NCBI GenBank assembly: GCA_949825065.1
Contig: OX463866.1
Span: 3,658,409-3,722,408, forward strand
DNA length: 64,000 bases
Reading direction: 5' to 3'
Source of the DNA: Odontocerum albicorne
Lineage: Eukaryota > Arthropoda > Insecta > Trichoptera > Odontoceridae
Shown piece by piece: positions 1 to 9,563 of this stretch. Numbering within the stretch: the first letter of the stretch is position 1; every line of letters starts with the position of its first letter. The position numbers and the translations under genes are program-made. The notes under the pieces were generated by a model. It did no database searches, was not told the DNA's origin, and was given only the letters and a program-made list of their open reading frames with translations.

Positions 1-63
1 GATTTCCTGAAGGCAGAGAATTACGAAAAATGGAAAGGTACATTCTCAAATTCACTCGGCAAG
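1..63 (+). CDS. Sos: Sos exon 1 in window (partial): start of histone-fold region
   Basis: The first 21 codons read DFLKAENYEKWKGTFSNSLG-K, followed by the donor gtaata (phase 0). This matches the Drosophila/human segment just before the first histone fold (F..EN...WRG....SLKK). The exon is cut by the window edge on its left, so start codon and true exon start are not visible. The next exon begins VLEQWHP, as expected after LKK in the family. Confidence 0.85.
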
Positions 64-559
64 GTAATATCAACAGACTACATAGTTTTAATTATCTATT
101 TTATATATTTAGATATTGTTTTATTAAATTATTTCTTTGTGTTTATTAATAAATACGTTTATTAAATCAACGGAAATCTTTTCAAATGTACATTATTCGT
201 TTAAAATTATCTTCATATAAATGAGTTAAAATTTATTTGAGACTTTGATCAGTGAATTGGGTTTTTTTTTTCTTGTTTTAATTATTTTTTTTATGCATAG
301 ATAAAAAGTTTTTCTAAGAACAGAAATTAAGAGATAACATTGCGCTATCAGTAAATTTGATTATAAAAATCGTAAAATAGTGTAGACATGCGAATGTTTT
401 TATTGTTATTTTTTTAAAATACTCTATGATACAGTTATTTTTCAATGTTAGCCTTTTTCAGTATTGTTAAAGCTATTTTAGATATGTAACACTGTTACAG
501 CTACCTTTGAAACTTATGTAGCATGCTACTTCTAAATATAATATAGTCAGATTATATTA
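64..559. other. Start of Sos intron 1, AT-rich, nothing recognised
   Basis: AT-rich sequence with short homopolymers, no open frame with family similarity and no repeat shared with the rest of the window that I can see. It could contain ordinary intronic regulatory sequence. Confidence 0.5.
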
Positions 560-1062
560 TTTATAGTTAAGACATTAGCACTGTGGAGGTTTAAAGACAT
601 TGTAATTTGTTTAGACAAACACTTTTTATTCCACTTTATATAACAATATAACCCTACCGGTTTCAAGGTTTTCACCTCATCAGGATCTCACAGCTGCTTG
701 CTGAAGCTGTCTCCTGCCTCCCTCCACCCACAATCCTTGAATCCAGTCTTATTTGTGCTCCCCTGAGGATGGAACCCAATTTATATTAAAAAAGATCCCA
801 GTTTGAGATTTTCTCTCTATACTAATTTTACACACATTGTTATTTGTTTAATCAAACACTATTTATTATTCAACTATGTATAACGGTATAACCCTACCGG
901 TTTCAAGGTTTTCTCCTCATCATCAGCGGACCACAAACAAATCTGAATTATTGTAATTTGTTTTATCAAACACTGTTTATTCCACTTTTTGTAATGGTAT
1001 AATCCTACCGGTTTCAAGGCTTTCACTTCATCATCAGGGGAGCACAAACAAAACAGTCTACG
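560..1062 (-). mobile_element. Three head-to-tail Penelope-like element ends
   Basis: Three copies of the same terminal sequence lie in the same minus orientation (about 560-776, 830-950, 953-1062). Each carries the signature found throughout the window: CACTGTTTATTCCACTTT, then GGTATAACCCTACCGGTTTC, then CACCTCATCATCAGGGG or a close variant. The link to Penelope-like elements comes from the copy at 7110-7860, where the same end lies downstream of a GIY-YIG endonuclease fragment. Confidence 0.7.
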
Positions 1063-1425
1063 ATAAGAAAACCGCTATGGGTGAGGAAGCGACGCTATTC
1101 ACGTCTCACTCTGCTTCGGTATATGGGAACGTAAGAAATAGAATCTCAGTTCACAGTTGTTTCTTCCTTCGAGGTATAACATACAGTGTTAGTGTTCCAA
1201 GTCCCGTCTTAGTAGCTCGCGAGCTTTCGTTTGAGGTGATCGCTTCGCCCGTTTTGTGAACATCGGTGGATGTTTTTTTTCATGTTTTCAGCAATTAAAT
1301 TTCAATTATTATCACTTTTGACTTCAAATTTAATTAATTTAAGGGATTGGCTATGAATATTCTTATTTTTCCGATTTTAAATCGCTCATTTTTACATGTG
1401 TATTGAATACACAGCATTATGATGC
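1063..1425 (-). repeat. Truncated piggyBac-like MITE (15473-16077 family)
   Basis: Bases 1075-1410 are an inverted, diverged copy of the element at 15473-16077. Shared blocks are ACCGCTATGGGTGAGGAAGC, CGCCCGTTTTGTGAACATC, TTTTCAGCAATTAAATTTCA and ATCGCTCATTTTTACATGTG. One end is missing. Confidence 0.65.
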
Positions 1426-1957
1426 CATATCAGTAGTAACAGAAATAAATTGGACAGATTAAAGGCCCTAGAAATTTCTAAGTCAGTGCATCGAGGTGAA
1501 CATCTGACAAACACATATCCCAAGAATCTCTCCGCTGCTCGCCGAGGTTGTCCCATGCCTCCCCCAACCCCCAGTCCCCTACCCGAATGTTTATTTATTT
1601 TTTTTATTTCACCTGGCGAGTTTATTGCCATGTGACAATCTCTTCCAACCAACCAGAAAGATGTTTTAATGGGCCCTAAGTGAAAACCAGACTGGAATTC
1701 CATTGAAAAAATCTGGATTCCAACGGGTATCAAACCCGCAACCTCCGGATCGGTAGACAAGCGTCTTATCACCAGGCCACGGAGGTCGTCATTAGAAGTG
1801 TGTATCTCGGTACCAGTTCGAACAGAATTCAGTCTTGTTTGTGCTCCCCTGATGACAAGGTGAAAGCCTTGATACCGGTAGGGTTATACCGTTACATAAA
1901 GTGGAATAAACAGTGTTTGATAAAACAAATTACAATGTCTTTAAACCTTCACAATGT
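1426..1957 (+). mobile_element. Penelope-like element 3' region, split by a SINE
   Basis: The + strand from about 1426 to 1587 and again from 1791 to 1957 matches the minus-strand 3' region at 7110-7650 (shared blocks AATTTCTAAGTCAGTGCATC, AATCTCTCCGCTGCTCGCCG, AACAGAATTCAGTCTTGTTT). The two halves are separated by a minus-strand SINE. A hammerhead-like motif lies at 1849-1894. Confidence 0.72.
1588..1790 (-). mobile_element. tRNA-derived SINE (family 1), copy 1
   Basis: Read on the minus strand, the head has a pol III A-box-like sequence (GTGGCCTGGTGATAAGACG) and a B-box-like sequence (GCGGGTTTGATACCCGTTG). The body has AACCCAGATTTTTT-like and TTTCTGGTTGGTTGGAAGAG sequences and the 3' tail has the GGCAATAAACTCGCCAGGTG-like motif. 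It interrupts a Penelope-like fragment, so it is the younger insertion. Confidence 0.8.
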
Positions 1958-2156
1958 TATTTTTTTTTTGTTTAAACTGGCGAGTTTATTGCCATGTGAC
2001 AATCTTTTCCAACCAACCAGAAAGATGTTTTAATAAGCCCTAAGTGTTAACCAGACTGGAATCCTATTTTAAAAAAATCTGGGTTCCAACGGGGATCGAA
2101 CCCGCAACTTCTGGATCGGCAGACAAGTGTTTTACCACCAGGCCATGGAGGTTGTC
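1958..2156 (-). mobile_element. tRNA-derived SINE (family 1), copy 2
   Basis: Same structure and orientation as the copy at 1588-1790. It is inserted in the outer tail of the Penelope-like fragment, whose tail sequence (ATGCCTTAGTGTTAATGCCT) resumes at about 2157. Confidence 0.78.
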
Positions 2157-2930
2157 AATGCCTTAGTGTTAATGCCTTAATTATATATAAAATATTTAAT
2201 CAATCTACCACAAAGGAACAATGTAAATTAGATTAATCCATTCTAGACTCCCAAATGAATAAATAATATTAAATGGTTTAACATCATATGTACGAGTATA
2301 TAAAACATCTTTAAAACAATTAAATGAAATTTGATCTGCACTTTACCTGTACTGGAGAGAGCTAATGGCGTCAGTGAAAGGTGGAGAGGATGTAATTGTT
2401 TTGAAGATACTTGGAAGTATTTGCTTAAAATCCTGTCTAATAACATTTCTAAAATTGTCGGGACAGACCGCAAGGTACGGTCCGAATTCCAGGTAAAAGT
2501 ACTAATGCTGAGTCAAATTTCATTTGAAAATATTGGACGAATGCCGTGTTGTGCAAGTAGAGAAACGGGCTAATGACGGAGTTCTAATGTATTCTGAACT
2601 GAACCGTTCAAAGGAGCTGTAGACCAGATAAAAACCGATGTGTTGACCCAGTTTACGAGGAGATTGACTCATGTGTGTGTATACCAATCGTACTTTAGAC
2701 GTGTTCTTTAAAATCAAACTACTCTCCGATGAGTTTAAACCTCGAATGTGAACTGTCGAATACTACCAGGGAAACGCCAACAGAATTGATATAGTCATCA
2801 GATGATGGAAAGAATATTATATGAAGATGGCAATACGCAAGTCCAGGAGGAATGTACAGAATCTACCCTGGAGGAACCTGACAATCCTACATGAAGTCGA
2901 AATGGCCATGACTTTTCAAGTCACTCGGAA
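2157..2930. other. Intron 1 segment without recognised features
   Basis: Moderately AT-rich. The short open frames here have no similarity I recognise and no codon bias like the Sos exons. It may be decayed transposon sequence. Confidence 0.4.
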
Positions 2931-2933
2931 AAG

Positions 2934-3245
2934 ATGAAATCCAAACTGACTATCAAGAATATGACTGGTGACAGCATCGAAATCCAAACTGACTTTATCA
3001 AGAATATGACTGGTGACAGCATCGAAATCCAAACTGACTTTATCAAGAATATGACTGGTGACAGCATCGAAATCCAAACTGAATTTATCAAGAATATGAC
3101 TGGTGACAGCATCGAAATCATGTAAAGATGAAATCCAAGCTGACTTTATCAAGAATATGACTGGTGACAGCATCGAAAGCATGTAAAGATGAAATCCAAG
3201 CTGAGTTTATCAAGAATATGACTGGTGACAGCATCGAAATGATGC
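2934..3245 (+). repeat. 45-bp minisatellite (about 6 units, later units 60 bp)
   Basis: The unit contains ATCAAGAATATGACTGGTGA and CAGCATCGAAATCCAAACTG. The first four units are 45 bp and therefore keep an open frame (KNMTGDSIEIQTDFI repeated). The last two carry an additional ATGTAAAGATG-containing segment, making them about 60 bp. The open frames on both strands are a by-product of the multiple-of-three period. Confidence 0.85.
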
Positions 3246-3329
3246 TTGACATATGCAACTCAATTTGGAGGACCGGATAATGGCTAAAAGGGCTGAGTGG
3301 AATCTGTTTATTAAAAAAATAAAATATAT

Positions 3330-3510
3330 ATATATATATATATGTTTATTGATAGCAACATAGTATGTACATAATACATTTAAATATACTTCAAGAACAC
3401 ATAAATAGCAGAGAATACATTAAAGACAGAAGCTACCAAAAGGTCTGGGCTCATCTAATAACATCCCCCCGTCCAAGATACACCCCATCAACATAGGGCG
3501 AGCCGATAAA
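3330..3510. repeat. Dispersed repeat shared with 7335-7520
   Basis: After an (AT)n run, the sequence GTTTATTGATAGCAACATAG to CATAGGGCGAGCC closely matches 7345-7515. In the second copy, short direct repeats (CCAGATGTT) flank the unit, which suggests a SINE-like or short LINE-tail insertion. Class not determined. Confidence 0.6.
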
Positions 3511-3890
3511 CAAAAAAGGATCAATGCAAAAATGTGAAAACTATGGAACTGTTTCACTCATCTCTCGTGTCAGCAAAATAGTCGTACATGTAATAAAAAC
3601 GAGATTAAAATATTACCTAGACTGGCGAATATCAATACCAATAGAACAAGCCGGGTTTGTGATAGGTAGAGGCACGTGGGAACGAATTTTGAATGTACGA
3701 CAAATTACTGAGAGAAGCGGAGAATTCAAAACTCCTGTGCTAATCTGCTTCATAGATTATGAAAAGACTTATGATTGCGTCAAACGCAATTGTGTATGGA
3801 AAGTTCTGTAAGAAATGGGTATACCGAGATAGCTGAAAGCTCTGATTTACAGCCTGCATGTATAAAATAAGGCATCTGTAAGAATAGACG
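3511..3890 (+). mobile_element. RTE-like LINE reverse-transcriptase fragment
   Basis: Translation from 3524 gives CENYGTVSLISRVSKIV, then IPIEQAGFVIGRGTWERI and LICFIDYEKTYDCVKRNCVW, ending in a stop after WKVL. These are the RT fingers/palm motifs of RTE/BovB-like LINEs (NYR.ISL.S...KI; EEQAGFR.GRGT; CFIDY.KAFD.V). Only about 125 residues remain. It is a dead fragment on the sense strand of Sos. Confidence 0.82.
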
Positions 3891-3987
3891 AGCTACCGTT
3901 GCAAAATTTTTCAGCACAGCATGTATTTGTGTAAAATTGCAACGTCGCCTAGTTTTATGGAGTCAAAATTCATATCAGAATTGACAC

Positions 3988-4660
3988 TCTTAACCTTTTT
4001 ACGGCGAAAGCTCGAGTATCTTTGGTATATACGTACTGGCGGCGGTGTTTTACGTCTATAAATTTATTCTGTATCTACATACAAATATGACTCACCGCCT
4101 GGCAGTCATTATCCCGAATTGGAGTGGTGTGGAACTGTGCGCCAATGCATTTTTTAGCTGACACTATACACATGTAATATTAGAAAATATTCTGAAAATC
4201 AAAGCTATAAATAAAGTGCGACAATATAAAAAGCAATAATCGAAGAAAACAATAATCCATAAACAATGAAAAAGGCAATTAATTCAATACACAATACGCG
4301 TACACAAACAAAAAAATATCGACGCACAATGATCGGGAGAAATCGTCATTAGAAACATGACCTTCGGCACGCCCGAACGAGTAGCACCAAATATTCAAAC
4401 TGCGATATATCGACGGCCTGGAAGGGGTCTGTTTAAATCCTTCTTATGGATCAAGTACTTGAAATTTTGATGATTTTAAAAGAGATGTCACTAGAGGACA
4501 CGTTCTGTCTTATATTCAGGTTAAAAATTTTAAAGAAGATTTAATATTGACCGACTTAACGAACACGCAAACTTAGCGGCCATTTAAGTGGCCACTCGCC
4601 AGTATGACATGTCTTATGTATGGGCCATTTAAGTGGTCCCCCGCCATTATTGGGTTAACA
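3988..4660. repeat. Possible TTAA-flanked MITE
   Basis: Left end TTAACCTTTTTACGGCG (about 3991) and right end CCGCCATTATTGGGTTAA (about 4642-4659) are roughly inverted and both border on TTAA, as in piggyBac-like non-autonomous elements. Only one copy is seen in the window, so this is tentative. Confidence 0.35.
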
Positions 4661-4980
4661 GTCACCCTCAATCTAAAAGGCTACGATAAGAAGGCAAAGT
4701 CTTCCAAAATATATTACCCTTATTTTGTAAAGAATATTGAACTTTTTAAAAGAGTTCAAACGATTGGGATATAACTGCTGTAAATAAGGACTATTGTGAT
4801 ATAAATAAATCCAACAATCTACCCCTTTGAAACCATTGTTTAATATAATAAGAATGAATTAGATGGAAGTGTCTGTCATGGGCCGTTTGCTGACGGGCCA
4901 CTGCGTGGTGGCTAGTCGTGTTTACAGAATGGGTATTGTGGTGAATCCCGACTGCGAGTGTAGTCTGGATGATTAAACTA
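4660..4980. other. Intron 1 stretch with no recognised feature
   Basis: No repeat shared with other parts of the window and no coding similarity. A single 65-codon open frame on the minus strand shows no family features. Confidence 0.4.
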
Positions 4981-5058
4981 TATACCATGTATGTTGTTTA
5001 TAGTTAAGGCATTAACGTTGTGGAGGTTTAAGAAATAAATTACAATATATACCATGTA
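4979..5058 (-). mobile_element. Tiny Penelope-like end flanked by a 12-bp target duplication
   Basis: The direct repeat TATACCATGTAT (about 4979-4990 and 5047-5058) brackets about 56 bp. That segment is the outer terminal sequence of the Penelope-like family (GTTGTTTATAGTTAAGGCAT, then GTGGAGGTTTAAG). It looks like an extremely truncated retro-insertion. Confidence 0.72.
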
Positions 5059-5268
5059 TTTTTCCAATATCCTTTGCGAGACAGATTTAATTTACTAAAA
5101 ACCATATATTGACTGTGTCCAATGAATGTTGCGTTTCTTTTCCACTTAGATAAATTGTTAAATTTTTGAAGTTTAAATCAGTTGAAACTTTGAATTATTT
5201 AGAATTGTAATTTTTTTTTAATTAGTTTTATTATATTGACTCATATAATTGCATAATGACTTTAATTT

Positions 5269-5351
5269 GGTGGCACAAATCATCCTAGTTTGGGTGGATT
5301 GCCTATATAATTTGGTGGCACAAAGTATCCTAGTTTGGGCGGATTGCCTAT
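5269..5351 (+). repeat. Two-copy 44-bp tandem duplication
   Basis: AATTTGGTGGCACAAATCAT and CCTAGTTTGGGTGGATTGCC occur twice in tandem (about 5266-5309 and 5310-5352) with few differences. Confidence 0.8.
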
Positions 5352-5492
5352 TTAAAAAAAAACATTTTTATATTTTAACCAATTTATTGATAACATCTGT
5401 TATCTGTTCATTTTTGTTATAAAAAAAACTATCCTATTTATCTGTATGTAAAATAATAAGGAAAATGTAAATATGGAATCTAAATGTATTTA

Positions 5493-7092
5493 TTAGGTGT
5501 TAACATAAGTTGTGTCCGTTTTTTTTCCGATTTAAAAATGAGCACCAAAAGTAAAACAAAATTGTAAATGTTATACGTCATTCGAAAGAAAATTTTCTGC
5601 TCTATAAGATATTGTGTTTGCTTTTACGTTATATAACACATTGATCAATAAGTCCCGGGACTAACCAACAGATGGCTCCTCTAATAAAAAATTCATACCA
5701 TTCTCAGTTAGTACCAACCTTTAGAAGTTACGTGTCAAACTTTTATGACATTCCGACATTGTGTCATTAAGTTACAGTGGTTTTAGTGACGCTACTTTTG
5801 CTATTTTCAAAACAATGAAAAAAATCAAATTTCGTGTGTTGATAAAACATTGCTTTTTAATGGGAAAAAATACCCTTCAAACTCAGCGATGGCTTGAAAA
5901 GTGTTATCCGGACTCTGCTCCGTCGAAAACAACCATTTGTCGATGGTATGATGATTTCGAACGCGGTCGTACAGGCACAAATGACGCTGAACACTCTGGT
6001 CGTCCAAATGAGGCTGTTACACCAGAAAACATAAAAAAAACACTCAAAATCGTTACGGAAAATCCCAAAATAAAGTTGCGTGAGATAGCTGACATCCTGA
6101 AGATATCATTTGGCAGTGTTTACACTATTTTGCATGAACATTTGGTCATGAAAAAGCTTTTTTCGAAATGGGTGCCACGTTTACTCACAATAGAACAGAA
6201 ACAACAACGCATCGATGATGGTAACAATGGCCAAATTGCATGAGTTGAACTTCGAATTGCTTCCGCACCCACCGTTTTCTCCAGATTTGGCCCCCAGTGA
6301 CTATTGACTGTTCGCAGACCTCAAAAAGATGCTCCAGTGAAAGAGATTTGGCTCCAATGAAGAAGTGATTGCCGAAACTAACGCCTATTTTGAAACCAAA
6401 GATAAATCGTTCTACACGACTGGCATAGATAAGTTAGGAAAGCGTTGGAATGAATGTATCGCTCTTGAAAGAGACAATGTCGATGAATAAAGAAGAATTT
6501 TGGCAAACAAATGTTGTTTTAGTAGTTAGTCCCGGGACTTATTGATCGATGTGTTATATTATTTTATTTGATTACAAGCCTTCAAAATGGAATGTCGAGT
6601 AGTAGACGAAATTGAGCATTTTCGACACCTTCTGTTCGCGTTCATTCGAGGGAATAAAGCTGCTAAAGCTGCTCGCGATATTTGCGAATTGTACGGTGAA
6701 GATGCTATGAAGATCCCCTTCAAACCACCGTAGAAATGGCTGAGCAGATGAATTGTAGTCACATGACTGTATACCGTTATCTACCATCTGTCCTTTCATT
6801 CATAGCATCTTTACCGTACACTTCGCAAATATCGCGAGCAGCTTTAGAAGCTTTATTCCCTCGAACGAATGCGAACAGAAGGTGTCGAAAATGCTCACTT
6901 TTGTCTACTCGACATTCCATTTGGAAGGCTTGTAATCAAATAAAATAATACATGTAACGTAAAAGCAAACACAATATTTTGTAGAGCAGAAAATATTCTT
7001 TCGAATGACGTATAACCTTGACCATTTTGTTTTACTTTTGGTGCTTATTTTTAAATTGGAAAAAAACGGAAACAACTTATGTTAACACCTAA
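5493..7092. mobile_element. Palindromic mariner derivative with a nested mariner
   Basis: Both ends carry inverted copies of TTAGGTGTTAACATAAGTTG, flanked by TA. Inside, each arm extends for about 330 bp when the nested element (5636-6554) is removed. It includes the 5' UTR and the start of a mariner transposase (MECRVVDEIEHFRHLLFAF, then IRGNKAAKAARDICELYGED on the + strand at 6588-6710), with the same start region inverted at about 6800-6935. So two copies of one mariner 5' end face each other. An unpaired centre of about 80 bp remains. It is not coding any longer. Confidence 0.82.
5636..6554 (+). mobile_element. irritans-type mariner, copy A (internally deleted)
   Basis: About 28-bp inverted ends (ACACATTGATCAATAAGTCC and its inverse) with TA duplication. 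The transposase frame at 5815-6243 starts MKKIKFRVLIKHCFLMGKNT and has the HTH region KTTICRWYDDFERGRTGTN. Its closest family is the Himar1-like irritans group. At RIDD(G) the frame jumps to the C-terminal part (MAKLHELNFELLPHPP, with the last catalytic Asp in APSDY). About 400 bp including the first two catalytic Asp regions are lost, so it cannot be active. Length is 919 bp against about 1.3 kb for intact mariners. Confidence 0.9.
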
Positions 7093-7109
7093 TATATTAA
7101 AGGTGTGTG

Positions 7110-7860
7110 TTTCGTGTGTTTGTTTATTCCACTTTTTGTAACGGTATAACCGTACCGGTCTCAAGGCTTTCACCTCATCATCAGGGGAGCACAAACAAGA
7201 CTGAATTCTGTTCAAACTGGTACCAAGATATACACTTCTAACGGTAAACATTCGGGTTGGAGACTGGGGGTTGGGGGAGGCATGGGCCATCCTCGGCGAG
7301 CAGCGGAGAGATTCTTGTTATATATGTGTTTGCCAGATGTTAAATAAATAAATATAGGTTTATTGACAGCAACACAGTATGTACATAATATATTTAAATA
7401 ACATATAAATTGCAGAGAATATATTAAAGACAGAAGCTATCAAAATTTCTGGGCTCATCTAATGACATCCCCTCGGCCAAGATACACCCCACCAATATAG
7501 GGCGAGCCCAGCCATGGGGACACCAGATGTTTTCCAACCCACACCCTGCATGTTCACCTCAATGCACTGACTTAGAAATTTTTAGGGCCTCTAATATGTC
7601 CAATTTATTTCCGTTACTACTGATATGTAAGAATTTGGCATCGATAAAAATGTGTGGTTTTCACGGTGACAATGATTAGTCATTTCAGAATAAATTAGAG
7701 GATTTGTTAAGGCGGATTTGTGGTCACGAAATCTCTTTTCAAAGGATCTTCCTGTCTTTCCTATGTAGAAATTATCACAGTCATCACATAAAAGTGTATA
7801 CACACCGCTGTTGCTAAGTATTCCATTTTTGCCTTTCCCGTTAAATAAGAGTTTCCGGAG
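7110..7860 (-). mobile_element. Penelope-like element: GIY-YIG endonuclease fragment and 3' end
   Basis: On the minus strand, 7856 to 7591 encodes GKGKNGILSNSGVYTLLCDD, then CDNFYIGKTGRSFEKRFRDH. This is the GVY...YIG endonuclease core with the Cys pair (CDDC) and the downstream Arg and His typical of Penelope-like retroelements. Downstream follow the 3' region (7530-7590 and 7110-7335), with a 180-bp repeat inserted between. The element end carries a diverged hammerhead-like motif at about 7143-7190. No RT domain is left in this copy. Confidence 0.83.
7335..7520 (-). mobile_element. Short retroposon-like insertion within the Penelope-like copy
   Basis: Flanked by CCAGATGTT direct repeats (about 7332-7340 and 7523-7531), with an AATAAATAAATA-type tail on the left, so minus-oriented. 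Its body matches 3350-3510. Family unknown. Confidence 0.6.
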
Positions 7861-8109
7861 ATTAAAATTAGTTTAAAAAGCTGGCTTTATGTGACTTGGA
7901 ATTTTGTTGGTTATTTCGTGTCATATGTTTTTTACAAATAGGACTTTGCTCCATTTATACCGTTACAAATTACATTTACCAGGTATGTAAATATGAAACC
8001 GGGATTCGCTCATAGATGGCTCTAGTTGGCAATGTAGTGACTGTCAAACCGCGTCACTGGCGCCTTTTTCTTGTGTATTTTCTATTAAAAAAATCCGGTT
8101 TCATATTTA

Positions 8110-8180
8110 CAGACCTGATATACTGTTATACCATTACAAAAAGTGGAATAAACGGTGTTTGATAAAACAAATTACAGAGT
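8110..8180 (+). mobile_element. Penelope-like end fragment
   Basis: TGTTATACCATTACAAAAAG then TGGAATAAACGGTGTTTGAT is the outer end of the same family, without its hammerhead-like core. Confidence 0.55.
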
Positions 8181-8189
8181 CAAATGAAT

Positions 8190-8460
8190 GCTGTAGAAAT
8201 CTGTTCACTCAGAAGAATATAATGGGATACGGAATGCAGTGATTAGGGATGAATGTGAACTTAAGAGTGATGCGTAAGATGAAGTGCACTCTGAGATGAT
8301 TTGGGCATGTAGAACAAATTAATGAAGGAAGAATAGCAAAACAAATGTATAGTGCAAATGTAAATGGAAAGAAAAGTATGATCGGATCAAGGGAATGATA
8401 TTTGGAAAGAAGGAAATCGGAAAAATCCGAAATCGTTTTTTTTTTTAAATTAATTATATG
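8190..8460 (+). mobile_element. LINE 3' coding fragment (family with GHVE-type C-terminus)
   Basis: GAATGTGAACTTAAGAGTGA, then TTTGGGCATGTAGAACAAAT and AAACAAATGTATAGTGCAAA match the segment that in other copies (26960, 43560, 62620) reads as an RTE-like LINE C-terminus (decayed ECELK.D...K.K....WFGHVE). Frames are broken. Confidence 0.68.
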
Positions 8461-8880
8461 ACCGAAGTCATGGATATCCTTATATCCCCGAATACTTCTT
8501 CTTCTTCCTAGTGTCATGTCAGGTCCACCTGAGAGTAAGCATATTTGTCCCCGGCAGCCCGAAAAAGATCCCCAACGCTCCTTATACCAGTCCAATCACG
8601 TATATTGCGGAGCCAGGAGATTTGCATTCTGCCAACACCTCTTCGACCCTCTATTTTGCCTTGAATAACCAGGTGCAGTAATTTGTACTTTGCTCCTCTA
8701 AGTACATGACCCAAATAGGACATCTTTTTGGATTTTAATATTAGTCGGCAACTCTTGATCAACTTTCCCGAATACTAGGCGGAAAAAAGCTTATGTCGTT
8801 CGAGGGAAGTAGCGCAGCGTGCGATTTGAACCGACGTTCTTCCGCACGGAAATCCAGTGCAATACTGTATGGCCATGTAC
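8440..8880 (-). mobile_element. SINE family 2 copy interrupted by an RTE-like LINE tail
   Basis: Reverse-complement blocks match the family seen at 12385-12540 and 29985-30240 (GCACTGGATTTCCGTGCGG, GGTTCAAATCGCACGCTGC and GCCTAGTATTCGGGGATAT). It is interrupted at about 8498-8766 by the next feature, whose flanks are a CCCGAATACT direct repeat. Confidence 0.68.
8498..8766 (-). mobile_element. RTE-like LINE C-terminal fragment with 10-bp target duplication
   Basis: Minus-strand translation contains KKMSYLGHVLRGAKYKLLHL, then EGRRGVGRMQISWLRNIRDW and SVGDLFRAAGD, the conserved C-terminus of insect RTE-like reverse transcriptases. It ends in a (GAA)n-type 3' tail. CCCGAATACT occurs on both sides, which marks a real 5'-truncated insertion into a SINE. 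Confidence 0.85.
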
Positions 8881-9202
8881 CTCAAGGAGTTGTATGAGAA
8901 GATGTATGTGGGTTGAGATAAGAAAGTCTGGTGCTTTGTCCTCTGCCTCCGACAGAGAAATGGTGTGATGGGGTATGTATTTGTAATAAGAAAAATATGA
9001 ACATCTGAATATGAATTGTAATAAATTGTGTATTTGAAAATTCCACGAAACCTGTTGGTTTAAGACTGAGTAGCTAAAAGACAAATCTATGAAGTCAAAT
9101 ACTAAAATAGGAGAAACATCAGAGTTGTTAAATAATGCAGTAAAAGTGGCAAACGTAAGATGGAAAAAAATAGATTTAGTGACAGAATGTAATATGTTTC
9201 AG

Positions 9203-9466
9203 GTGCTAGAGCAGTGGCATCCGACGCTGACTGCGGCGGAGGAGGCGCTCCTGTACGTGGAGGAGCTGATCCTGATGCTGATGGGCAAGCTGTGCGCGCG
9301 GCCCTGCCCGCACACTCTGCAGGATGTGGATGAGCGGGTGGTGCGCACCGTGCCCGAGCCCGTCGCCTCGTGGGCGCTCAACGATGCGGCCCACGTCACC
9401 AACAGGGTCAACAAGAAAAGGAAACCCATGCTGCCTGTGGATAAGATACACCAACTGTTGCAGAAG
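9203..9466 (+). CDS. Sos: Sos exon 2: first histone fold
   Basis: 88 codons, acceptor tttcag, donor gtatat, phases 0/0. The product begins VLEQWHPTLTAAEEALLYVE and ends LPVDKIHQLLQK, collinear with the Drosophila histone-fold segment (VLEQ.HP....E.ALLYVE.L). In the family this double histone fold packs on the PH-REM face and binds acidic lipids, keeping Sos autoinhibited in the cytosol. GC-rich and codon-biased compared with the AT-rich intron around it. A 121-bp tandem array begins about 100 bp after its donor site. Confidence 0.95.
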
Positions 9467-9563
9467 GTATATCTGCCTTCACTTCTACTTGTCAACATCC
9501 TCTGTGGGATAATAGACATTAAAAATGTTTCTTACGTCAGGGCAAGTCTCAACTCGTCGTGGA

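Noticed and set aside
5815..6243. Functional mariner transposase gene
   Set aside because: The frame lacks the middle of the protein with two catalytic Asp residues; the other irritans-type copies are also deleted, truncated or frameshifted.
7591..7803. Bacterial-type UvrC/GIY-YIG gene or group I intron endonuclease
   Set aside because: The CDDC...YIGKTGRSF pattern and its connection to the recurrent 3' end fit Penelope-like retroelements much better.
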